Shown here: positions 41,266 through 53,110 of the stretch, piece after piece | Layout: each line of letters begins with the position of its first letter | How positions within the stretch are numbered: position 1 is the first letter of the stretch | DNA from: Agarophyton chilense | Lineage: Eukaryota; Rhodophyta; Florideophyceae; Gracilariales; Gracilariaceae | DNA: 64,000 bases | Assembly (NCBI GenBank): GCA_030374765.1 | Contig: JARGXX010000099.1 | Span: 2,170,001 to 2,234,000 of the forward strand | Direction: 5' to 3' | Notes under the pieces: model-generated | Told to the model about the DNA's origin: nothing | Databases searched by the model: none | The model's input: the letters and a program-made list of their open reading frames with translations, nothing else | Position numbers and translations under genes: made by a program

Positions 41266-41505
41266 ATGGAAGAGAAGCCCGAACAGGGAAAAGTGTACCC
41301 GCAGGAATTCGTTATCGATCGCATCGTGCGTCACATCTACACCCCCGAGGGAGAAGTCCGCTACCAAGTCCGATGGTACGGATTCTCGCCTGATGAGGAT
41401 ACAGTGGAACCCATTGAGCACCTTCCGAGGTCTAAGGTTTTATCCTATCAGCGACGCGCTCGGGTAACCTTGCCTCCAAGTCTGGATCGTGCCCAAGTCG
41501 GGTAA
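41266..41505 (+). CDS. Element A chromodomain
   Basis: About 80 residues with the chromodomain pattern YPQEFVIDRIVRHI, YQVRWYGFSPDEDTVEPIEHL: aromatic positions Y, W and Y/F plus the W-x-x-W-x-x-x-x-like TVEP-E-L end. Chromodomains at the integrase C-terminus define chromoviruses and steer integration to marked chromatin. Element B carries the same module. Confidence 0.8.
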   Translation: MEEKPEQGKVYPQEFVIDRIVRHIYTPEGEVRYQVRWYGFSPDEDTVEPIEHLPRSKVLSYQRRARVTLPPSLDRAQVG

Positions 41506-41669
41506 GCCACCACGGGAACTGGTGTGGATGCGACCTCGAAGTGAGGAAGATGTTGGACCTCTGAAGAGGAATTGAGGAGAGTATCCCGAAGAACACGTAT
41601 TGAGAGGGAATGTCTACTGGCCCTCGGCCTAGCGCCGTTAACCGGGGAACACAACACTGGTTATCGGGA

Positions 41670-41850
41670 CAGTTTATGATGAAAAAAATGGAAAAGAAGA
41701 CCCACGAAGTGGAGAAGAAGATTAAGAAGAAGATTGGACCCTAGGAAGGGAAGAAGATGAAGACGAAGATGAAGAAGATCCTAAGAAGGAAGAAGAAAAG
41801 AAGTATAAGTTAAGATCCTAGGAAGGAAGAAGAAAAGAAGTTATGCAAAT
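41670..41850 (+). repeat. Purine-rich GAAGAAGAT tract in element A
   Basis: About 180 bp that is nearly all A and G (GAAGAAGAT/AAGAAGAAG units), lying between the chromodomain and the end of the antisense ORF. Element B lacks it. On the antisense transcript it would be a long pyrimidine tract just past the stop codon. Confidence 0.75.
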
Positions 41851-41907
41851 ATCAGAAGTTTACTATTTTCGCCAAGCTATGGACTCCACAATTGCCCGAA
41901 GGCGCAA

Positions 41908-43764
41908 CTACGGAAAGCCCGAGGAGGGACCCGCCCCACCGTTGGGATTCTGACCCTGATGGTACGCCGAGGCGAAAGCCAACATCTGGCTCACATCCGT
42001 CATACCCGGGGGAATCGGAATGCCCGCGTTCACGAGGCCTTGTCGCACACTATCCGCTTGCGGAGTGGCAACCGGCGCCTGCGCAAGGGTGTTCACACCC
42101 CACCCGGAGGGAGCAGATGGACCGCCACCGGATGCATTCGCCGCCGCAGCTGAGGTCGTTCCCACTGGTTGGAAGGGTGGAGATGGCTCCACAGGGAGTA
42201 CTCCACTAGGAGCTGGCATGTCGTTATCCAACGCTGGATCGTCCAGGTCTACTGGAGGCTCGTACTCGTAATCGTCGGTATAAATGAACCCCGTCGGGGG
42301 TCCCACTGGCATCGGTCGAGGCGAGTCCATCAGCGCCCGTGCTTGCGCCGCGCTGATGCGAACCCCTTCGAAGGGATTGTAATAGACCCAGTTACCGGAG
42401 CCCGGATCGTACCGGCCAAGAGACTTGTCTCGCGCGGATCCTTTCCCTGCGGGCTGATTTTCCACTGGAACTCGATCCCATTGGGTGTTGTCGATCACGT
42501 CCAAGATTGGATACAGGTCCTGCACGCTGCTGGCCGAACCCAACGCTGTGACAAGTTCAATCTGACGCATGATGGTCCGTAGCATCGGAGGAATATACCA
42601 GATACGGAAATGGTCATGAGCATCCCAGAGGAGGTGCGCCGCTACGCGGGCTGCCCACTCGGCTACAACGAGGGCCCAGTATCCCGAGTTCGGGTCGTGC
42701 ATCAAACGAGACCCTATATAGTAGATGTACGGGGGCAGTTCAGCAAAGCACTCTCGGGGGACTTCGACCTTACTCCACCAAGCTGGAAGGGGCACGCATC
42801 GCCCAACCTTCGCCGTGTTACGGATACGCTCCAGTTCCACGTGAGGATACGGGACAAGGAACCCGAAACGGGAGCGCGAGCGGCGCTCGAAACGCACGCG
42901 TCGATCGAACCCATACTGGGTAAACTGCCGTTGAAGGTACTTGAATTCAGCCCGAAGGATGGGACGACTCCATTGGAGCATATCTTCTCGGAGAAGATAA
43001 CCCGGTCCGCGGAACTCGGCTTCGGGAAAGGCTGCCAGCTTATCCCCGTAGGAGACCTCACCGTACGTGCGGTAATAGGCGACATCGAACCCGTACTCCG
43101 AGGGAACCAGATGGTCAAAGCGTGACCTCTCCAATGGCTGATAGGCCAGAGCCGCCATCGCTGCGCGCACCTTGTCCAGGGACTCCCCGCGACCACGGTA
43201 AAGATACTGAGGCTCTATGGCTACCCGCGCCCTCCAATCGGGAGAACATACAACCTCGACAGGTAGGCCACCCGGCAATAAGCCGTTTTCCACGTAGGAG
43301 TCGATGAGCTCATCGTCGCGAACCGCTGTCGGATGGAACTACGGAGCGCGGGAATATATCCCCGGATCGGTAAGGGGACTCCACCTTCGAAAGGATTCGT
43401 TTGAGATCCAACCTCTTGAGTTTGCTACCAAGGGCATCGCATGAGCGGAGTTCCACGCCACCGCGTTAATGTCCAAATCCTCCTGAGGATGTCGGTTGCT
43501 CGCCGAGGCGGAAGGTTCGGTACCTGACGGAGCTGCATACAAACCGGATAAATATCCACCCTGCTGGGGAGTTTCGTTGTCCGCCGGCGCAGAGGCCGAC
43601 GGCCCCGAGAGTGGGTTGATGACGTATGGGTTCATTCCCTTAAGAGGGCTGGTTGATACTGCAGTTGCGAGAAGTTGCTTATCGCCGAAAGTCGGAGGAG
43701 TAGAAGAAAGCTGTACCGACGTGCCGGTTTTGTGGCGATCCTCAGAAGTGGTGAAGGACCCCAT
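41908..43764 (-). pseudogene. Element A antisense ORF region, unknown conserved protein
   Basis: The minus strand holds a long frame (main part about 460 residues) of non-simple protein, read opposite to gag-pol. It is homologous to the element B antisense protein. Shared blocks include RPILRAEF, RFERRSRSRFGFLVP, WWSKVEVPRECFAELPP, DPNSGYWALVVAEW and an LW...D..R.W..P..LR stretch, about 45% identical over about 145 residues. An N-terminal GYLSG(L) motif and a Gly/Pro-rich ending (NPNGGAGPSSGFP) are also shared. First ATG near 43764. Looks broken (about one break). No recognised domain, membrane segment or signal peptide. Confidence 0.75.
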
Positions 43765-43832
43765 TGGGAGAGCAGTATATATAGTGACCGGAAAGCGAGA
43801 CACCCGCGGCTCGGAATGTTCTTCCTCGTCTT

Positions 43833-43845
43833 AAGGAGGGGGAGA
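43833..43845 (+). promoter_or_regulatory. Element A polypurine tract
   Basis: AAGGAGGGGGAGA directly abuts the 3' LTR, the expected plus-strand primer. Confidence 0.8.
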
Positions 43846-44760
43846 TGTAGAGCAACGCCCAGTTAGGGGATACTTGAAGATGCAACTCATAGAATGAGGA
43901 TTGAACCCTCCGAGGGTTATGATTATGATCCCCTCTAAGGTGTGCTGAGGTGGCACTGTTTTCTGGTTAGAGTTCGCCTATAAGGGAAGATTCGGATGGC
44001 CCATGGTTGGATTGGCCCCGTGATACACGTGGCTTAGTTTTGGCACCGATTTTCGGATATTTGTTAGAACGTTAGACTTTTGGGCCCTGACAGTAGGATC
44101 TCCACGTGTATGGCCCTGAGCAGGTGTGCACTACTGTAGAGTTTAGTTAGTGGGCACTACTTAGGGAGATGTGATCTGACAGTCCGAAGCTCAGAGTAAA
44201 TGGTAACCAAGGTTTGTCTTCGGTACCTTTAGAGGTTCTTCGTCGCCATCGTTTCGGCCTTACAACCCGGAACGGGCTCTGGTTAGCAACTCCTGCGTAG
44301 GGACACGACTCCAATTGGAGAGTGCCCACGTTTGGGTTCCGTGCAACCACCCCCTTGGGACCGCTCAGACGACCTGCGTGCACGATACCCCGTGGGGGTT
44401 CTGCTTACTTGTTGCGTGCTTTTTGTGTTTCCTTTCGAGGACAGGTTTTCGCCCCTGTATTTGGTTTCTTTTGTTGTTTCGCCCCTTCTCTGGTTCTCGG
44501 GTCCGGTGCCTGTTATTGCCCGACCCTCGCCCCGTTTTTCCTCTTCGCCGGATTTTCCCCCATTCTTTGGGATACCCAGACCCATTCCCGACCCAACGGT
44601 TTCTACCCCTCACCTCCGTCGGTACTGCCGGAATCCCCCGTGGGAGTTACACCCCACACTACGGGTGGAACGGAGGGCTCTGTCTCTGAGTCTGCCTCCC
44701 CCCGGGAGCAAGGCTTCGAACACCTTGAGAGCACTTCCCGTCGCCGGGTTTTGCTCCACA
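43846..44760 (+). repeat. Element A 3' LTR (915 bp)
   Basis: Partner of 33010-33924, followed by target duplication ATTGT. Confidence 0.93.
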
Positions 44761-44765
44761 ATTGT

Positions 44766-45731
44766 GGTCAGAAGCTTTGTACGTATGAAATCAAGTATTA
44801 TAAGTTCAACTGAGTGGAGTACTGACATGTGTGTTACTGATCCTTATTTGGATATGCGACTTTACAAGATGTGTTGCAATTTAAGGTATCTGCGGAAAGG
44901 AACAACATCATCACGTTGTTGTTGTTTCTTTTCTACTTTTCTATTAAGAGGGCTGATGAATGGCAGACGCATTAGCTAAACACGGTGGTGGACGGCACGG
45001 TGGACCCATGGCGCTCCCTACCGTGCCGTCAGGTGATGGGTTTGGACGGTTCCCACGCTGCCGAGGAGAAGGTAGTGAAGTAGATTAGAATGATTAGAAA
45101 CCTGCTCCAGATGGAGAGTAGTGAAGTTTTGTAATCATCACGAAACTAGCGTAAGTGGAAAGATGGGCAGTTTAAACTGCAGCGCGAATCTAGCGCGTTT
45201 GAAAAAGTACCAGTAAAGACTTACAAAAGAGAACTAGCGCGGATGAAATGTATGCTACAAGATGCTACGGCGAAGAGACTAGAATGACCGGAATAAGTTT
45301 TAGTTAATGGTTTACAAATAAACTAGCGGAACCTCGCCAAAAATCAGGCGCTTTGTTAATGGAGATGCAGGGAATTTTTCAAAAAACTAACTGCGTGTCC
45401 CTCTGTAAAAACTAACGGAACCTCGCCAAAAACTCGCATTCCGGAGACACTGACGAAGGGTAGGTGGGACGGTTTTTGGAGCTGGGAGTAGGGGGGTTGA
45501 TGGGGAAGAGGAAAAGGAGGAAGGAGGGTTTGTAGCGGGGATTGCGGGGAGTGGGGAGGAGGAGGAAGGGTGCAATGGGACGGTGGAAGAGACCAGGTCA
45601 TATTGTGGATGGTGGTTTTGGGAGGTATCATTGTGATATGGGTTGGTGTGAGGGTATTTGAGCCAGACCTTTGTCATTCACATCTAGCGTTTGGCATCGA
45701 AATATAGACGGTACACTAGCAGGGGCTTCTA
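44766..45731. other. Spacer between elements A and B, no supported gene
   Basis: Contains a short block reading MADALAKHGG at about 44958, reminiscent of the end of a LINE RNase H, but too short to call. A 21-nt near-identical pair lies at about 45318-45342 and 45406-45431 (CGGAACCTCGCCAAAAA). A G-rich tract lies near 45480-45570. Last five bases (45732-45736) are the element B target duplication CATTC. Confidence 0.4.
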
Positions 45732-45736
45732 CATTC

Positions 45737-46658
45737 TGAAGTGCAACCCTCGTGAGGGCCGTTTTCCAGGACTTGGTTGTTTTTCCGCCTCGGGCGATAC
45801 TTGTGAGATCTATGAGTAATACCGCTACTAGCGGGCTGGCGTAGCCAGGTGTATACGCGTTGTACGCGAAGTGCACTGGCGGCCGTGCGCCGTGGCCCCG
45901 ACTCGGGTGTGACTTACCCACGTGTACCACGGGTGGCCCAGGACAGGTTGGCACAGCATAGCTGGATATTTCTCTATTTATTTAGCTTTATTACTCTAGG
46001 TTAGGGAGCTCTTTACAGTATTCTACACTATATAGTGCCAGGGCGATCTCGCCCTGACACTCAGTAAACCTCCCCAACCAGGGTTCTTGGCTCTAAGTCT
46101 TTTTCCGCTTTCGCGCGTCTTCCACACTCTACGGAGGTGAAGCCGCGTTACTAACGGTAGACTTATCCACCCTGCGTCAACAGGAGACTCACCGCTGTTA
46201 GCGTGTATATCCTTCATACCACTGCCATGTTCTCGCCCCAGTATTGGGTTTGCTACATATTTCTTTTGGCTCTCGTGGCCCATGCCCCCGATCGCCCCCA
46301 CTGGGTGGTCCCCCCTTTATCGCTTACCCACTCTCGTGGTAGCTCCCCCTTTTGCTTTGTGGTTGGTTATTCGTGCCGCTCGCGCGGGTGCCGCGCGCCG
46401 GCTTACCGTGGTTACCGCCACTCCTGTGGGTGCATTACTCGATCTCGAGACTTGCCCACTCCCGTGGAATACAGCTCATACCTGGTCTGCTCCCTTCTAG
46501 CATCTCGCACTCTCCCCGCTTGGCGTGCCGGTGAACCTCGGCCTTACACCCCGACTTAGTCGTGTTCACTCCGGAGAGGCTCCGTCGCCGTGCTACCCTC
46601 CTTGGAGGAAGACTCGGACATCTTCGTGTGTTTCTGCCGCCCTTGGCGTTGCACTACA
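45737..46658 (+). repeat. Element B 5' LTR (922 bp)
   Basis: Pairs with 56839-57821. Ends GCACTACA; a candidate primer site starting TGGTCTCCCGAC begins at 46662, resembling that of element A. The tRNA was not identified. Confidence 0.93.
46026..46037. promoter_or_regulatory. Palindromic TATA element in element B 5' LTR
   Basis: CACTATATAGTG is a perfect 12-bp palindrome containing TATATA. In this LTR it would drive the sense genomic RNA; gag ATG lies about 780 bp downstream. Confidence 0.5.
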
Positions 46659-46818
46659 AACTGGTCTCCCGACTTAGAAGGCTAGGGGGACCTGGTTTGG
46701 TTGTTTTTCACATTGCTGTGCTGTCTTCTCTCGTCGAGATCTGCTTTTCAATTTCTTGGTTTGGACCCACTTGGTGGATGCTTTTGTTGTCCTATTCTTA
46801 GTGGTCAACGCTACAACC

Positions 46819-49077
46819 ATGTCACGACTGCCGTCGGAAGCGGAACCCGCGATCACGCGGAGCCGTTCCGTCAATGACGTGGTGCCTGCGGACCCTGGAA
46901 GGGTTCCCCCGCCGTTACCTCAAGCCGCTCCGAAAGGCAAGAGTAAGGGGTCGAACTCCTCCAAGAACAACAAGCTCCCGCCTAAGGCGTCGAAGAATGG
47001 ACCCAATTCTGGTGCTGGACCGGCCACTGCCGTGGATGACCCGGCTCCTGCCGACGAAAAGGCCCAGAAAAACGAGTTCCACATCGACACCAACTCAAGT
47101 GTGAGGCAGCAGATCCGCGTAATGCGGGAAGCACACAATGCCTTCGTGGAAGAGTTCGAAGCCCTGCGTTCCAGGTGTGATGGCTCTTCTATGAAGGAAG
47201 TGGTTGACGACCTCCGCTTGTTGCGGGCGGACGTCAACACCCTGTTGGAATGTTTTGGTGGTCCCGCCGCATACGTGAAAGGTGTCGAGACCCGATTCAA
47301 TCGTGTTAGCGCCCGTCTCCAGACGTTAGAGCAAACCATCTTGATGGAAGACGTCCCGGAGAAGCCGGTTGCTGTGTCGCACCAAGCGAAACACGAGAGG
47401 AAAAGGGACGATACCAGCCGTCGGCGTGGAAAGCGTGACAGCGATGACTCGGACTCGTCGAACTCCTCACGGTCGTCGCGTGGCTCTCACCATTCAAATG
47501 GGTCGGACTCGTCAGATTCGTCTTCTGAAGATGGCCATCGCAGGCGTTCATCTCGTTCTAAACGGTCGTCTGCCACCCAATGTGTGATCCGCGCCCGCGA
47601 GAAGGGAAGGAAACACTCCGGGTTGAAGGAGCTGAAATGCACCAACCCCCTGTACAAGAAGTGGGTTTCTTACCGATACTATCGGCTAGAGAACTCCTCT
47701 TTGGATCGCACGCCCCGTGGCACGGGTAGAGTGAAGGATTGCATAAAGCGTATGCAACTGTCCCTCAGGAACCAGAACTTTTCGGGAGAAGACCCCATTT
47801 TGGTGTTGGATTTCCTTGCGAGGTTCGTCGCCGAAGCGGATATTCTCGGTATGACCGAAGGACAGGCGTTTATTGCACTCCCGTACTTTATGAAAGGCCT
47901 CGCCGAGGATCAATACAACTCTGTAAGAGGTTCGTCTAGAGCCTCCAAAGGAGGGGTAACCTGCTGGCCAGAAGCAGTACAACACCTCTTGAGGTCCTAC
48001 GCCACTAATCACGCGATTCAGTCGGCCATTCTCGCTCTTCGCGATACGCGCCAGAAGTCTGGAGAATCGGAAACCGAATTCTCGGTGCGCCTGAACAAGG
48101 CTTTCCACCGTAGTGGGAACGTACACTCCGCCGGAGAGCGCTGCACCATGTTCATCGATGGACTGAACCCCGCTATCCGAACACTCGTGGCCCGTTACCG
48201 GGAAGACCGAAGGAAGACCACGTATGTGGAGTTGGTCCAACACGCGCAAGCGGAAGGTGACGCTTTAAGAGCTCGTGCCCCCGGACACAGGTCGCGAACC
48301 TCCAAGGCGTTGGTGATGGAAACAAAGTCGCCATCCCTATCGCTGGTTGCGATTGAGCGCCCCCAACAGGAGTATGACAACGTACACTTCGCCCGAAGCG
48401 ATATCCATTCGATCCCGACAACCGAACTACCGTCTACGACGGACGACTCATATGACACGGCCCAGGATGGACCCCTGCTGTACGCAGACTCTTCCCGTGT
48501 TCACGGACCTCACATCCCGTATTCAAACGGTGCGCTCCGACAGAGTCGCCCTGGATGGAAGGATACCCGCCAAGCGGTGAAGTTCACGGATGCTCGCTCC
48601 GGTTTGCAGCCCTCACGCCCGGGACTCATATGCCACATATGCTACGAACACGGTCACATTTCACCGGACTGTATCCTCACCATGAGGGAAGTAGCCCGAG
48701 TAATAGGTAATTATGAGGCGTTGACCCCAGTGGAAAAGCGGATTGTTCCGATGACGTCGTATCTTCGAGCGAAGATCGATTTTCCACGGAGTATTCCGGA
48801 GGCGAAACCGCGCAATGCATTCCTTTACCCTGCCGAGCAGGCTCCCGACCATCGCCCCGTTCCTTCAAACCCCGCCGCTGGCGCCCCATTGCTAGTGGTT
48901 CAGGATTCTGAGGCCCCGCCCCAGGCGGATGGGACTCAGAAAAAAACTGATTTCGGGAGTCTCCCCTTCGGGAGAGGCGTCCCCAACAGTGAGGTTGACG
49001 ACGCCCGAGGCGTCTCCGCCTCGCTCCCCGGTCACAATCCTCACGAGGAAACAGGCCGTCTCAGACGTGGACTCTGA
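46819..49077 (+). CDS. Element B gag
   Basis: 752 residues from ATG 46819 (ACAACCATGTCA). Same architecture as element A gag: basic/Pro-rich N-terminus, coiled-coil-like helical segment, Ser/Asp/Arg-rich stretch, capsid-like region (YRYYRLENSSLDRTPRGTG, ILVLDFLARFVAEADILGM, CWPEAVQHLLRSYA) and a CX2CX4HX4C knuckle (CHICYEHGHISPDC) near residue 605. The 3' end overlaps the start of pol. Confidence 0.88.
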   Translation: MSRLPSEAEPAITRSRSVNDVVPADPGRVPPPLPQAAPKGKSKGSNSSKNNKLPPKASKNGPNSGAGPATAVDDPAPADEKAQKNEFHIDTNSSVRQQIRVMREAHNAFVEEFEALRSRCDGSSMKEVVDDLRLLRADVNTLLECFGGPAAYVKGVETRFNRVSARLQTLEQTILMEDVPEKPVAVSHQAKHERKRDDTSRRRGKRDSDDSDSSNSSRSSRGSHHSNGSDSSDSSSEDGHRRRSSRSKRSSATQCVIRAREKGRKHSGLKELKCTNPLYKKWVSYRYYRLENSSLDRTPRGTGRVKDCIKRMQLSLRNQNFSGEDPILVLDFLARFVAEADILGMTEGQAFIALPYFMKGLAEDQYNSVRGSSRASKGGVTCWPEAVQHLLRSYATNHAIQSAILALRDTRQKSGESETEFSVRLNKAFHRSGNVHSAGERCTMFIDGLNPAIRTLVARYREDRRKTTYVELVQHAQAEGDALRARAPGHRSRTSKALVMETKSPSLSLVAIERPQQEYDNVHFARSDIHSIPTTELPSTTDDSYDTAQDGPLLYADSSRVHGPHIPYSNGALRQSRPGWKDTRQAVKFTDARSGLQPSRPGLICHICYEHGHISPDCILTMREVARVIGNYEALTPVEKRIVPMTSYLRAKIDFPRSIPEAKPRNAFLYPAEQAPDHRPVPSNPAAGAPLLVVQDSEAPPQADGTQKKTDFGSLPFGRGVPNSEVDDARGVSASLPGHNPHEETGRLRRGL

Positions 49078-52000
49078 ACACTTTGGTGTTCTACGTCGAC
49101 CGTGGAAACGTGTTCTTAACCGCCGGTTCCAGGATAGAGTCTTAGTAATGGCCAAGCGCAATTACAAGGTTTATGCCGACCTTGGCCTTTCTACCCAGTT
49201 TATGGTTCGAGTCCTTACTGTTTTGGACACAGGTGCTGGTCCGAATTTCATCGTGGAGTCGCTGCTGCCCCCGCCCTTGCGGTCTCAGATCCGCCTTGGC
49301 GTGGCGCCCGACGTCGCGGACGCGAATAACAACCCGTTGTCAACGGTTGGAACCGTCGCTGTCGTCGTTCGCTTGGGCTCCTTCGTGGTGAAACTCGTCT
49401 TTATTGTATGCCAGAAATTGGCTGCCCCCATCATCTTGGGATGTGACTTCTGTGACAGATTCGTTGACGCCATAAGGCCCCGCTTAAAGCCTGTTGAGAT
49501 GGAAGACGGCTCGTCGGTCCCGATTGTCCGTCGTCCGCTGCGGCGTGCCTCCAAGAAGCACGTACCGCTCCCCGCCGCGCAGGAACCTCCACCCGCTTCT
49601 CGGGAGTCTACCAAGCTCCGCGTGGCTGCGTCTGTCCGAATCCCGCCAGAGTCCCAAGTATGGGTGCGTGTCACTTCCCGTCAACACGGTTTACGAGTCA
49701 TTCAGACTCACTCATCTCTGTACGATGGATATCAACTCGCTGTGGCGAATGGAGTCGCGCAGATTGTCCCAGACAAGCCGTTCATCGTGCTCGTTGCCAA
49801 TCTGGGCTCCACCCCCCAGTCACTGGTGAAAAACCAACTTATTAGATCGGTAATGCCTCACCCCACCGCGATGGTCCCCACTAGGCTGACCGCTGCCGAA
49901 GTCCTCGGTCTCGTTCACTCTAAGGAGGGGGAGGAAGCTGCCGTCCAATCACCGAATGATTCGGAATCGCAACCTGCCGAAACAGAAAAGAAGCCCGTTC
50001 CGACGAGTTACGACCGGGTAGACCCCGTGAAAGAACTCGAGAAACTCGACCTCGGTCATGTACCGGAGTCACACCGTGAAAGTCTGCGTGAGATGTTACC
50101 GGAGTTTACCACAATGTGGGATGGCTCTCTTGGTGTGATAAATACAACGGAACACCGGATAGATTTATTGCCGAACACCCGACCGGTGGCTCAACACCCT
50201 TACAGGGCAGGCCCCAAGGCTCGAGAAGAGGAACAGTTCCAAGCGGACAAAAGGCTCCGAGCTGGAGTGATCGAACCGGCTTAGTCACCGTGGGCATCCC
50301 CAGTGGTACTGGCTCCGAAACCCGATGGGTCCTGGCGCTTTTGCATAGACTACCGTCGCTTGAATGATGTTACCGTCAAGGACGTGTATCCGATCCCACG
50401 AATAGATGAGTACATCGACTCTCTCGGCACTGCTACCGTGTTCACGGCTTTGGACGCCAATTGGGGATATTGGCTGGTTCCCGTTAGGGAGGAGGACCAA
50501 GATAAGACTGCGTTTGTCTGTCACTCGGGACTCTACCGTTTCAAACGGATGCCTTTTGGTCTAACCAATGCTCCCGCTACCTTTCAGCGTGCTATCGACA
50601 TTTTGTTGGCCCGCTTTAAGTGGCATACTTGCCTCGTCTATTTGGACGATATCATTGTATTCTCAGACAATCTGGATGACCATCTCACCCATGTCAAGGA
50701 CATAATGACCACGCTACGTGATGCTGGAATAACCCTCAAACTGAGGAAATGTGAGTTCTTTACCGATACTGTGAAGTATCTCGGGCACATTATCCGTCCT
50801 GGACGTGTAATGATCGAGGAAGCTCGAGTGAGGTCCCTTCGCAAGGCGAAAGAACCCGCTACCCAGACGGAACTGCGCTCCTTTCTAGGATTGGTCAACG
50901 TCTACCGACGGTTTATCCCTAACTTCGCTGACATCGCGGCCCCCTTGAACGCGCTTCTGCGGAAAGGTCAACCACCTAAACTGGACCCCTTTACGTCCGC
51001 CCAGACGGATGCTTTTAACTCCCTTAGGGAGGCTGTCACATCAGCACCGATTCTATCGTTACCGAAACCCGGACTACCGTTTTCCGTGGACACGGACTCT
51101 AGCGACTACCAGGTAGGCTGTGCGCTCTTTCAAACTACTCCCGAAGGAGAACGCAAACCCATTGGGTACTGGTCACCCTTGCTCAATGTCCACGAGCGGA
51201 ACTACTCCGTGTCGGAGAAGGAGTGCCTCGCAGTTGTGTGGGCCCTCTCTACACTCCGCCCCTACCTCATGGGTGTGCACTTTACCGTTTACACGAATCA
51301 CTAGTCCCTACGATGGCTCATGACCATCTCGGAGCCGTCAGGCCGCTTAATGCGTTGGAGACTCCGCCTCGTGGAATATGTCTTTGAAGTGATCTACAAG
51401 AAGGGCACTCAGAACGCGCAAGCGGACGCGCTCTCGCGTTTACCCACGAATGGGGAAGCTCTAGCCGTCGATGACGAGGATATAACTTGCTTCGTCGTAG
51501 ACGATGGAACACCGGGGGACCCGGATTGGTTACACGATAAATGGAACGAAAGCCCGGAATCGGATGATGATATTGACGCATTGCTCGTCTCGGACGATTC
51601 AGAGAAACCCCCGCCGGGTAATTCTGTGCCGATACCGCCGGAGGAGATGGTCAGAGAACAGCAGGGTGACCCCTTCTGTACGAAGATTCGCGCCTGGCTT
51701 AATGGCGGTGCACAACTCCCTTTCGAGGTGAACGATCTTGGATACCTCGTCAGGACGGTTCAGTCATCCCCACAAGTCGTGGTGCCGCATACTCTACAGT
51801 CTAGAGTTTTGCATCTATCGCACTATGCGAAACTTGGTGGACACGCCGGTGGACGGAAGCTCTACCTCACTTTGCGAAGGAATTTCTACTGGCCCGCCAT
51901 GGCGGTGGATTGATACGCAACGGTGCGGTTTTGTACCGAATGTGCTAAGAATCGGGTGAAACTTCGCAAGTACTCAACGAAGTTGAAACTATTCCCGGCA

Positions 52001-53110
52001 CGGGCTCCTCTCGAGTTTGTCGCCATTGACATCCTCGGTAAGCTCCTCACCACACGACGTGGACATAAGTTTTTACTCGTTATCACGGATCGTTTCTCAA
52101 AACTGGTTCGGACCGTACCTCTACGGAAGATATCCGCTTTCACGGTTGCACAAGCATTTGTAACCCATTGGGTATTCGTCTACGGCCCGCCGGTTAATCT
52201 TCTATCCGATAACGGAAAACAGTTCGCATCGCGATTCTTCGAGGACGTGTGCAGGATTCTTGACATCAAGAACCTGTTCACAACGACCTATTAACCCCAG
52301 GGTAATGGGCAAGTGGAGCGGGTTAACCGAACGCTATTAGCGTCTCTCCGTTCTTACGGGGCCGACCACCCAAAGACATGGGATTTATATACCGACGCCT
52401 TGACGTTCGCGTACAATACGCAGGTACACCGTACTACGGGCTTGACTCCATTCGAACTGGTCTTGTACCGCCCTCCGCCCGCTGTCGTGTTAGAACCCCA
52501 GCCCACGCTGGATGCGTTCCCTTCCGTAAAGGATTATCGCCACAGGTGGAAAGAGTGGCTTACGAAGCTGATCCCGCTCGCCCGAAGCTCGATGGCTCGT
52601 GCCCAAGCCGCTTACAAGCGTGATTTCGACTCTCGCGTATGCGGTGAGGCCCCGCCAATCAAAGCCGGTGTCTTCGTCTTCGTCCGTAAGGAGTACTGGA
52701 ACCCTGAAAAGGAAAAGAAGCACAAGCTTTCTTCCGTCGCGGACGGTCCTTACAAGGTCATTTCGGTGAAAGACGACACCATCGTGGTGGAAATTGTCAA
52801 CGCTCATGAGCGGATCTCCCGCGACCGCGTTGTACTCGCCCCGCCACCGACGTTGGAAGTAACCGAAATGGGTCAACAATCCCTCTCTGAGGATGATGGT
52901 GCTCGGCACACAACAGTGGCTCAGCCCACTGCCGTGGTTTCCAGACCTTCTGCGTTACCACACCCTACCCGGGGACTCTCTGACTTGCCGATCTTATCGG
53001 ACCAAGGCCAGAATGGCCTCTCTTCTCTCACGCCACGGCGCGGTGTCTACCCCCGCCCATTCAACTACTCCCCATGCCGCTCCGTCTCAGGAGGGGGAGG
53101 AGGCTCATAA
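48930..53110 (+). pseudogene. Element B pol region: protease, RT, RNase H, integrase
   Basis: Protease VLDTGAGPNFI near 49225; RT with YLDDIIVF near 50640 and FGLTNAPATFQRAI near 50560; RNase H DTDSSDYQVG near 51090; integrase core FVAIDILGKL near 52015 and LLSDNGKQF near 52200, with the GNGQVER block near 52305. Highly similar to element A pol in order and sequence. Several breaks; fossil. Confidence 0.85.
48961..48974 (+). promoter_or_regulatory. Hairpin at the gag-pol junction of element B
   Basis: CTCCCCTTCGGGAG: the same 5-bp stem as element A (36194-36207), with the loop changed. Confidence 0.4.

Larger units (their letters stand above)
33010..44760 (+). mobile_element. Element A: chromodomain Ty3/gypsy retrotransposon with antisense ORF
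   Basis: 11,751 bp, bounded by two 915-bp LTRs (TGTAGAGC...GCTCCACA) and exact 5-bp target duplications ATTGT (33005-33009 and 44761-44765). The LTRs differ at about 20 of 915 positions (about 97.8% identity), so it is older than element D but still recent. Order: LTR, primer site, gag, protease, RT, RNase H, integrase, chromodomain, purine-rich tract, antisense ORF region, polypurine tract, LTR. Gag is open; pol and the antisense region are broken (about five breaks in all). Confidence 0.93.

Noticed and set aside
43774-43783. TATATATA near the start of the element A antisense region as an antisense TATA box
   Set aside because: It lies only about 10 bp before the first antisense ATG, too close for a TATA-to-start distance; it may be chance.
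44958-45000. LINE RNase H tail (ADALAKHGG)
   Set aside because: Nine residues, with stops directly upstream; not enough to call.
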